From Rhodobacteraceae bacterium WFHF2C18 (GTDB lineage: Bacteria > Pseudomonadota > Alphaproteobacteria > Rhodobacterales > Rhodobacteraceae), in assembly GCA_002166865.1 (NCBI GenBank), contig NHTQ01000004.1, forward strand, positions 124,001-188,000: a DNA stretch of 64,000 nt, given 5' to 3'. Positions within the stretch are counted from its first letter, which is position 1, and each line of letters opens with the position of its first letter. Both the position numbers and the translations under genes were made by a program. Shown in pieces: positions 58,319 through 64,000 of the stretch. Below the pieces are notes generated by a model. The model had not been told where the DNA came from, made no database searches, and was given only the letters and a program-made list of their open reading frames with translations.

Positions 58319-58343
58319 TCTGCCTCAAAAAACGTGAGGCAGA
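58319..58343 (+). promoter_or_regulatory. Hairpin covering the ribosome site of the DUF2937 gene
   Basis: TCTGCCTCA (58319-58327) pairs perfectly with TGAGGCAGA (58335-58343). The GAGG of the latter is the ribosome site of the gene starting at 58348. The stem also ends the proS transcript region. Confidence 0.6.
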
Positions 58344-58347
58344 CCGA

Positions 58348-58854
58348 ATGATTGTACGGGTGATCGCGGTGATGGGCGGCCTGGCCCTCGGGACGGGGCT
58401 GTCGCAGTTTCCCGAGTATTCCCAGCAATACCTTCAGCGGCTGTCAGGCGCCGTTTCCGAACTGGACGGCGTGGTAGCGCGATTCGATGCCGACGCCGCG
58501 GACCTTGGGCTTGATCGGCAGGCGGCGCTGGCCGAGATGCGCGCGACCGGCGGGATGGCCGAAGCGCGTGCCGAATCAATGGCCTACGTTCTGGAGCGTC
58601 ACCGTAACCTCAGCCGTGACCTGGCGGCGCTGACCGCCGAAGGCCCGGCTGGCAAGGTCTTGAATGCCTGGCGTTTCACCGATCCGAAGCTGGCGCGCGC
58701 CACCTGGGCCGCCTATCGCCCGGCGCTGCCGCTGACGCTGCAGGGCGCGGGCTTCGCGGCGGCGGGGCTGATGGCCGGGTATTGCCTGTTCGGCGGGCTT
58801 TGCGCCGGGATTGGCCGGCTTGCCGGGCGCCGCCGCATGGCGGGGCCGGCCTGA
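58348..58854 (+). CDS. DUF2937 membrane protein
   Basis: The 168-residue protein begins with a hydrophobic segment (IVRVIAVMGGLALGTGLSQF), then FPEYSQQYLQRLSGAVSELD, a helical middle and a C-terminal pair of hydrophobic stretches. This pattern fits DUF2937. GAGG at 58336-58339 serves ATG 58348 but is in a perfect hairpin. Function unknown. Confidence 0.85.
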   Translation: MIVRVIAVMGGLALGTGLSQFPEYSQQYLQRLSGAVSELDGVVARFDADAADLGLDRQAALAEMRATGGMAEARAESMAYVLERHRNLSRDLAALTAEGPAGKVLNAWRFTDPKLARATWAAYRPALPLTLQGAGFAAAGLMAGYCLFGGLCAGIGRLAGRRRMAGPA

Positions 58855-58884
58855 GCCGGGTTGACGGGCGCGGGCCTCACGCCC

Positions 58885-59001
58885 TCACGCCAGGCCGCGC
58901 AGCGCGTAGACCACCAGCGCCAGAAGCAGCGCCGCGACGATCACGCGGACCGCCCAGAGGATGCGCAGCCGGCTGGGCAGGCGGCGGAAGGGATCAGTCA
59001 T
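58885..59001 (-). CDS. 38-residue membrane peptide overlapping the ferric reductase gene
   Basis: The frame starts MTDPFRRLPSRLRILWA and continues with one hydrophobic helix (VIVAALLLALVVYAL). Its ATG overlaps the stop of the ferric reductase gene by eight bases, so it would be translated by coupling. It is short, but the basic head plus a single membrane segment looks like a real small subunit or partner. Confidence 0.55.
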   Translation of the reverse strand: MTDPFRRLPSRLRILWAVRVIVAALLLALVVYALRGLA

Positions 59002-60316
59002 AGACGAATTGCTCCGACAGGATTCTGGCGGGCGGCACGCCGAGGGTGATGAGCGTGTCCTCCACGCTGCGCAGCATCGCCGGCGGGCCGCACAGGACAT
59101 AGAGCCAGTCGCGGCGGTCGGGCCGGCCGAAACGGGCGCGCAGCAGGTCCGCGTCGATCACGCCGGTGGGGCCGGTCCAGCCGGGCGGCGGCTCGGAGAG
59201 GACATGGACGACCTCGGTGCCGTGGGTTCGCGAAAGGTCCGCCAGTTCCGCGCCGTGGATGATCTGCCCGGCGTGGCGGTTGCCGTAGATCAGGACGGTG
59301 GGGCGCGGATCGCCCGCGGCCGCCAGTTCGCGCAGGATGCCCAGAAGCGGGGCGAGGCCCACGCCACCGGCGATCAGCGCGATGCCGGGCGCATCCTCGT
59401 GGCCCTTCAGCGTCAGGTGGCCTTGCGGCCCCTCGACCCAGGCCCGGGTGCCCGGGGGTATCTGGCCGATCCGGTTGGTGAAATCGCCCAGTTCCTTGAC
59501 GAGGAATTCCAGCCGCGGCCCCCCTGAGGGCGCCGAGGCGATGGAGAAGGGGTTCTCGTCGAGGGAAAACACGCTGTGGCCGATGTTCAGCCAGGCGAAT
59601 TCGCCCGCGCGGTAGCGAAAGGGGCGCCGGAACCGGGGTTCGAGGGTCAGCGACCACGTGCGCTCGGCCACCGGCTGCACCGTGGCCACGCGCCAGGGCC
59701 GGCGCCGGCGCAGCAGCGGGGCGACCGCGTAGACATAGAGCAGCGCGGCCAGGGCCAGCACCAGCAGCCCGCCCCAGAGCCACGCCAAGGCCGAATCGGC
59801 GCTGTAGCGGCCCGCGCGCAGCGCGTGCAGCACGCCCAGCCCCGCGACCGCGGCCGCGGACAGCCCGTGCAGAAGCCGCCAGTGCTGATACCGCAGACCG
59901 CTGGCGTCGCGCCCGATGGCCAGCACGACCAGTGCCCCCAGCAGCAGCCAGGCGGCGATGCCCGGCCAGAGCCCGTGCCAGGTATAGTCCACCGCCGTCT
60001 GGCGGGTGACGTCCCAGGCCGGGGCCGGGTCGCGGTCGGAGACGTAGAGGAAGGGATGCAAGACCGCAAAGGCCAGCGCCGCGCGGGCGAGAAGCTGGTG
60101 GCTGCGCATCACCACGTCGCTGCCCACCCGCGAGGTGACCGCGCGGAAGCGGCCGAGCTGGAAGAACTCCACCAGGATCATCGCCAGCGCCAGAAGCCCC
60201 AGCCCGGTGGCCAGTTCGTCCCAGGGGCTGCGGGGCGCAAGGCCCCGCGCCCAGGCCAGGCCCAAGGGCGCGAGGACCACCAACAGATACGATGCAACGA
60301 GCAGGCCGGCCGGCAT
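58994..60316 (-). CDS. Ferric reductase-like transmembrane flavohaemoprotein
   Basis: The 440-residue protein has an N-terminal membrane domain with histidine pairs in RSHQLLARAALAFAVLHPF and RLLHGLSAAAVAGLGVLHAL, spaced to hold two haems. A ferredoxin-reductase-like part follows, with the FAD motif RAGEFAWLNIG, the NAD-binding GGVGLAPLLGILREL and the end CGPPAMLRSVED. It would move electrons from NAD(P)H across the inner membrane to iron or other acceptors. It is divergent from lolC/E. Confidence 0.85.
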   Translation of the reverse strand: MPAGLLVASYLLVVLAPLGLAWARGLAPRSPWDELATGLGLLALAMILVEFFQLGRFRAVTSRVGSDVVMRSHQLLARAALAFAVLHPFLYVSDRDPAPAWDVTRQTAVDYTWHGLWPGIAAWLLLGALVVLAIGRDASGLRYQHWRLLHGLSAAAVAGLGVLHALRAGRYSADSALAWLWGGLLVLALAALLYVYAVAPLLRRRRPWRVATVQPVAERTWSLTLEPRFRRPFRYRAGEFAWLNIGHSVFSLDENPFSIASAPSGGPRLEFLVKELGDFTNRIGQIPPGTRAWVEGPQGHLTLKGHEDAPGIALIAGGVGLAPLLGILRELAAAGDPRPTVLIYGNRHAGQIIHGAELADLSRTHGTEVVHVLSEPPPGWTGPTGVIDADLLRARFGRPDRRDWLYVLCGPPAMLRSVEDTLITLGVPPARILSEQFVYD

Positions 60317-60471
60317 CTGTCTGTCTCCTGGCTGGGCGGCGGTTTTCGACGCGGACCCGGATAGCCGATAACCGCGGCCATTGACAGGGCCGTGACGCCG
60401 CAGGCCGGCCTTGACCCTGCCGGGGATTGGACGCAGGGTCCGCGCGACCCACCACCACGAGGTTTCCCGAC

Positions 60472-61761
60472 GTGGCCAGTATCCCGGCCCCTTTCGCCCG
60501 CTTCGAATGGATGATCGCCTGGCGCTACCTGCGGGCCAAGCGCGCCGAGGGGGGTGTCTCGGTCATGACCTGGATCAGCCTGATCGGCATCACCCTGGCG
60601 GTCTTCGCGCTGATCGCCACGCTGGCGGTGCGCTCGGGTTTCCGGGCGGAGTTCGTGGATACCATCCTGGGCGCCAACGCGCATGCGACCCTTTACAGCG
60701 CGGGCCAGGTCGACGCGCAGACAGGGCGGGTGGACCGCACCATCGAGGATTACGCCGAGATGGCCGAGCGGGTGCGCGGCGTGCCGGGCGTGACGCGGGT
60801 GGCCCCGCTGGTCAAGGGGCAGGTCATGGCGGCCGCGCAGGGCCGCAACGCCGGTGTCGAGGTCTTCGGCATCAAGCCCGAGGATCTGCGCACCATCCCC
60901 CGCATCGCTGATCCCGAAACGGCCCGCGGCGACATCGGCGCCTTCGCCGGGGGCGTGGCGATCGGCTCGGGCGTGGCGCGGGAACTGGGCGTGGGCGTGG
61001 GCGACCGGGTCAAGCTCATTTCGCCGGACGGGGTCAAGACGGCCTTCGGCACCAGCCCGCGGGTGAACGCCTACGAGGTCACCTACATCTTTACCGCCGG
61101 GCGCTACGACATCGACCGCACGCGGGTCTACCTGCCCTTCGCGGAGGCGCAGAGCTTCTTCAACCGCGAGGGACGTGCCGACGAACTGGAGGTGATGGTG
61201 GCCGAGCCCGAGGCGGTGGAGGAGATGACCGCGCCGCTGATGCGCGCCGCCGGCGGGGCGGTGCAGGTCTGGACCTGGCGCGACGCCTCGGGCGGGTTCC
61301 TGCGCGCGCTGGAGGTCGAGGACAACGTGATGTTCGTGATCCTGTCGATCCTGGTGCTGATCGCGGCCATGAACATCACCAGCGGATTGATCATGCTGGT
61401 CAAGAACAAGGGCCGCGACATCGGCATCCTGCGCACCATGGGCCTGACCGAGGGCTCGGTGCTGCGCGTCTTCTTCATCTGCGGGGCCTTCACGGGGCTG
61501 ATCGGCACGGTCTGCGGGGTCGTGCTGGGCTGTCTTTTCGCCGTCTACATCGACCCGATCTTTTCCTTCGTGAACGTGGTGATGGGCGGGCAGGTCTGGG
61601 ATCCGTCGATCCGGGGAATCTATCACCTGCCGGCCAGGCTGGAGCCGTGGGACGTGGCCTCGGCGGTGGGGCTGTCGCTGGGGCTGTCCTTCGTCGTGAC
61701 CATCTTCCCCGCGCGCCGGGCCGCGCGGCTGAACCCGGTGGAGGCGCTGCGCTATGAGTGA
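60472..61761 (+). CDS. Lipoprotein-releasing system permease LolC/LolE
   Basis: The 429-residue protein has four membrane segments and a large periplasmic domain between the first and second. Visible signatures are [22 protein letters not shown] at the start and [21 protein letters not shown] near residue 320, with a conserved end [12 protein letters not shown]. Alphaproteobacteria often have one LolC/E-type subunit. GTG 60472 is chosen over a TTG start at 60427. The stop overlaps lolD by eight bases. Confidence 0.92.
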   Translation: MASIPAPFARFEWMIAWRYLRAKRAEGGVSVMTWISLIGITLAVFALIATLAVRSGFRAEFVDTILGANAHATLYSAGQVDAQTGRVDRTIEDYAEMAERVRGVPGVTRVAPLVKGQVMAAAQGRNAGVEVFGIKPEDLRTIPRIADPETARGDIGAFAGGVAIGSGVARELGVGVGDRVKLISPDGVKTAFGTSPRVNAYEVTYIFTAGRYDIDRTRVYLPFAEAQSFFNREGRADELEVMVAEPEAVEEMTAPLMRAAGGAVQVWTWRDASGGFLRALEVEDNVMFVILSILVLIAAMNITSGLIMLVKNKGRDIGILRTMGLTEGSVLRVFFICGAFTGLIGTVCGVVLGCLFAVYIDPIFSFVNVVMGGQVWDPSIRGIYHLPARLEPWDVASAVGLSLGLSFVVTIFPARRAARLNPVEALRYE

Positions 61762-62437
61762 GACGATGCTGCGCCTGCGCGGGGTGGAGAAGACCTACAA
61801 CAAGGGGCAGGTCAACGCGGTCGAGGTGCTGCGCGGGGTCGACCTGCATCTCGCGGCGGGCGAGATGGTGGCGCTGGTCGCGCCGTCGGGGGCGGGCAAG
61901 TCCACGCTGCTGCACATCGCGGGCCTGCTGGACACGCCCGACGCCGGCACGGTCGAGATCGCCGGGGCGCAGATGAGTGGGCTGGGCGACCGGCGGCGCA
62001 CGATCGCGCGCCGCCGCGAGGTTGGGTTCATCTACCAGTTCCACCACCTGCTGCCGGAGTTCACCGCCTGCGAGAACATCGTGCTGCCCCAGCTTGCCAA
62101 CGGCGTGGGCCGGGCGGCGGCCCTGGCGCGGGCCATGGACCTGCTGGGCCGCGTGGGGGTGGCCGAACGCGCGGAGCACCGGCCTTCGGCCCTGTCGGGC
62201 GGCGAGCAGCAAAGGGTGGCCTTCTGCCGGGCCCTGGCCAACGCGCCGAGGCTGCTGCTGGCCGACGAACCCACGGGCAACCTGGACCCCGAGACATCGG
62301 AACGGGTGTTCGGGGCGCTGGTCGACCTGGTGCGCCAGACCGGCCTTGCGGCGCTGATCGCCACCCACAACCTGGAGCTGGCCGCGCGCATGGACCGGGT
62401 GCTGCACCTGGACCAGGGCGGGATCGCCGCGGCGTGA
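61754..62437 (+). CDS. lolD: Lipoprotein-releasing ABC transporter ATP-binding protein
   Basis: The 227-residue ATPase has Walker A ([12 protein letters not shown]), Q-loop ([11 protein letters not shown]), signature [11 protein letters not shown] and Walker [14 protein letters not shown], with switch His in ATHN. It pairs with the LolC/E permease to release outer-membrane lipoproteins to LolA. Start ATG 61754 overlaps the permease end, so they are cotranslated. Confidence 0.96.
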   Translation: MSETMLRLRGVEKTYNKGQVNAVEVLRGVDLHLAAGEMVALVAPSGAGKSTLLHIAGLLDTPDAGTVEIAGAQMSGLGDRRRTIARRREVGFIYQFHHLLPEFTACENIVLPQLANGVGRAAALARAMDLLGRVGVAERAEHRPSALSGGEQQRVAFCRALANAPRLLLADEPTGNLDPETSERVFGALVDLVRQTGLAALIATHNLELAARMDRVLHLDQGGIAAA

Positions 62438-62502
62438 CGCCGGGCTTGCGTCAAGGCTGATTCTGGGATTTCCATGCCCAGAGGACGCGAGGGAGCATCG
62501 CC

Positions 62503-62589
62503 ATGTGCCCGATCCTGGGGCGCGCGCCGGGCGCGCCGCATGCCAAGATTCACGATTGGTGGCCGCCGCCGCATGCGGCCGGCTCGTGA
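62503..62589 (+). CDS. 28-residue leader-like ORF with WWPPP motif
   Basis: GAGGGAG lies eight bases before ATG 62503. The 28-codon frame begins MCPILG, passes AKIHDWWPPPHAAGS and stops at 62587-62589, 36 bases ahead of the dioxygenase start. The Trp-Trp-Pro-Pro-Pro run close to the end resembles known stalling sequences. It may be a regulatory leader peptide. No other function is visible. Confidence 0.5.
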   Translation: MCPILGRAPGAPHAKIHDWWPPPHAAGS

Positions 62590-62625
62590 ATCGCGCATCC
62601 CCCCTTTTTCGACAGGACGAGACAC

Positions 62626-63738
62626 ATGGAACTGGAAAACCGCGCCGAGGCGCGCATGCTGTCCCTGCGTTGGCCGGATGGCACGCGGGGCGATTTCCCC
62701 TATATCTGGCTGCGGGACAACTGTCCCGGCGGCTTTCATCCCGACACGCGGGAACGGACCTTCGACCTGATGAGTGTTCCGCTGGACGTGGCGCCCGAAG
62801 CGGTGCGCATGGACGGTGACGTGCTGGAGGTCCGCTGGGCCGGAGAGGCGCACGTCAGCCGCTTCGATTGCGGGTGGCTGCGGGCGCACCGTCCCGGCGC
62901 CGGTGCGGAGGACCCCGCGGCGGTACCGCCGGTGGTCTGGCGCGGCGCCGGCGGCGCGGCGCAGATCCCAAGGGCCGCGGCGGGCGATCTTCTGGCCTCG
63001 GACGCGGCGCTGGCCGATTGGCTCAGGCGGGCTCGCGCCTGGGGCCTGTCCATCGTCGAGGGCCTGTCGGAGGATCCCGAAGCCGGGATGGAGGTGGCCC
63101 GGCGCATCGGTTTCCTGCGCGAGACGAACTTCGGCAAGACCTTCCAGGTGAAATCGAAGAAACGGCCGAACAACCTGGCCTATACCGCCGAGGCGCTGCC
63201 GCTGCATACCGACCTGGCCAACCAGGAGTTGCCGCCGGGCTGGCAATTCCTGCATTGCCTGACCAACGCCGCCACCGGGGGCGGATCGGTCTTTGCCGAC
63301 GGGGTCGCCATGGCCGAGGACCTGCGCGCCGAGGACCCGGGGGCCTTCGACCTGCTGAGCACCGTGTCGATCCCCTTCCGGTTCCACGACGCGGGCTGCG
63401 ATATCCGCCGGCGGCAATACGTCATCACCCTGGACGAGGACGGCGCGGTGCGCGAGATCTGCTACAATGCGCATCTGGCGGCGATCTTTGACATGTCGCC
63501 CGAGGTGCTGCAGGCCTACTACCGCGCCTATCGCGCCTTCATGGCCAAGACGCGCGATCCCGCCTACCAGGTGACCTTGACCCTGGAGGGCGGGCAGATG
63601 GCCGTTTTCGACAACCGCCGCGTGCTGCATGGGCGGGCGGCCTTCGATCCGGCCAGCGGCGGGCGGCACCTGCATGGCTGTTACGTGGATCGCGGCGAAT
63701 TCGACAGCCGCCTGCGGGTTCTTGCGGGCGGGCCCTGA
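62626..63738 (+). CDS. TauD/BBOX-like dioxygenase (gamma-butyrobetaine hydroxylase family)
   Basis: The 370-residue protein has an N-terminal gamma-BBH-like domain (FPYIWLRDNCPGGFHP) and a TauD-type catalytic domain with iron ligands in LHTDLANQ and, near the end, RHLHGCYVD. It uses oxygen and 2-oxoglutarate; gamma-butyrobetaine or 2-trimethylaminoethylphosphonate are candidate substrates. The zinc-binding cysteines of human BBOX1 are mostly missing. It is preceded by the WWPPP leader frame. Confidence 0.85.
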   Translation: MELENRAEARMLSLRWPDGTRGDFPYIWLRDNCPGGFHPDTRERTFDLMSVPLDVAPEAVRMDGDVLEVRWAGEAHVSRFDCGWLRAHRPGAGAEDPAAVPPVVWRGAGGAAQIPRAAAGDLLASDAALADWLRRARAWGLSIVEGLSEDPEAGMEVARRIGFLRETNFGKTFQVKSKKRPNNLAYTAEALPLHTDLANQELPPGWQFLHCLTNAATGGGSVFADGVAMAEDLRAEDPGAFDLLSTVSIPFRFHDAGCDIRRRQYVITLDEDGAVREICYNAHLAAIFDMSPEVLQAYYRAYRAFMAKTRDPAYQVTLTLEGGQMAVFDNRRVLHGRAAFDPASGGRHLHGCYVDRGEFDSRLRVLAGGP

Positions 63739-64000
63739 GCCGACGCGGGCGGCCATGAACCAGAGATCCCGGCGCGGGGCCGGGTGGTGGGATCCGGGCT
63801 TGTGCGCCGGGCTGAGGACACCCCGGGGAAAGGCGGCGCCCATGTCGCCGATCACCGGTCATCGGCTCCGTCGGGGCCGGCCGCGCCGCCCGGTGCCGGC
63901 ACGGGATGGGGACTTGCAGGCCGATTCCGGGCGCTTCCCGGGTTGGCACCTTTCGATGAGGCCGACAGGCGCGGCGCTGATCCAGATCAAGGCGCCGGGC
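63739..64000. other. Window end, no gene seen
   Basis: These 262 bases after the dioxygenase stop hold no convincing gene, and no terminator with a T run is visible. Confidence 0.5.

Noticed and set aside
55029..58328. 1099-codon minus-strand open frame over proS and AI-2E
   Set aside because: Its first two thirds are antisense to proS or out of frame with the AI-2E gene; only the final 225 codons are real (hda).

Overview
This is a GC-rich, densely packed chromosomal window that looks like an alphaproteobacterium of the order Rhodobacterales (Roseobacter/Paracoccaceae type). The pointers are a SAM-II riboswitch upstream of metZ, the gene order glyQ - small membrane protein - glyS - ppdK, a propionyl-CoA carboxylase/methylmalonyl-CoA mutase locus with small lipoproteins inserted between its genes, a short prolyl-tRNA synthetase without the editing insert, several DUF families common in this order, and frequent GTG/TTG starts that overlap the preceding stop codon. 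I saw no phage, integrase, transposase, CRISPR array, rRNA or tRNA gene.

Layout. 1-6.6 kb: end of a DMT permease, yciB, a lone alpha/beta hydrolase, SAM-controlled metZ, folE2, a histone-H1/phasin-like Ala-Lys-Pro protein and a DUF1127-like protein. 6.6-12 kb: trkH with an adjoining thiamine-diphosphate decarboxylase, a secreted orphan, and a SPOR/peptidoglycan-binding protein with a degenerate trypsin fold. 12-20.4 kb: glyQ, DUF6446-like gene, glyS, ppdK, a SleB-type cell-wall hydrolase, rpmG and a Bax-inhibitor-1 protein. 20.4-26.5 kb: DUF1127/LysR divergent pair, quinone oxidoreductase, PraR-like XRE regulator with histidinol phosphatase, a CAP protein and guanine deaminase. 26.6-34.9 kb: an overlapping run mgtE - 5-formyl-THF cyclo-ligase, then TIGR00282 phosphoesterase - DMT permease - SLC13 permease, converging on a second SLC13 gene that carries an in-frame amber codon, then yebC.

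35-38.7 kb: fasciclin lipoprotein, LysE/ArgO exporter, Bcr/CflA efflux pump and a proline-racemase-family enzyme. 38.8-48.3 kb: the propionyl-CoA to succinyl-CoA locus (pccB, pccA, mcm) with interspersed small secreted or lipid-anchored proteins and a sulfotransferase-like gene. 48.3-51.2 kb: MAPEG, VOC, GNAT, DjlA-like and a short secreted protein. 51.2-56.8 kb (minus strand): AI-2E permease - hda - ppk1 - ppx, linking replication control and polyphosphate metabolism. 56.9-62.4 kb: proS, DUF2937, a ferric-reductase-type flavohaemoprotein with a tiny overlapping membrane peptide, and lolC/E-lolD. 62.5-63.7 kb: a 28-codon leader-like reading frame with a Trp-Trp-Pro-Pro-Pro stretch ahead of a gamma-butyrobetaine-hydroxylase-like dioxygenase.

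Most interesting signals: (1) the metZ leader, where a SAM-II pseudoknot, a 25-codon ORF, an intrinsic terminator inside that ORF and an ATGA junction with metZ suggest translation-coupled attenuation; (2) the nonsense codon 21 in one of two convergent SLC13 paralogues; (3) the WWPPP leader-like peptide; (4) a protease fold with all three catalytic residues replaced; (5) a proline-racemase-family enzyme with Ser/Thr in place of both catalytic cysteines; (6) TTTGC-type repeats upstream of pccB. All functional statements rest on reading the sequence and recalled family knowledge; no database search was possible.
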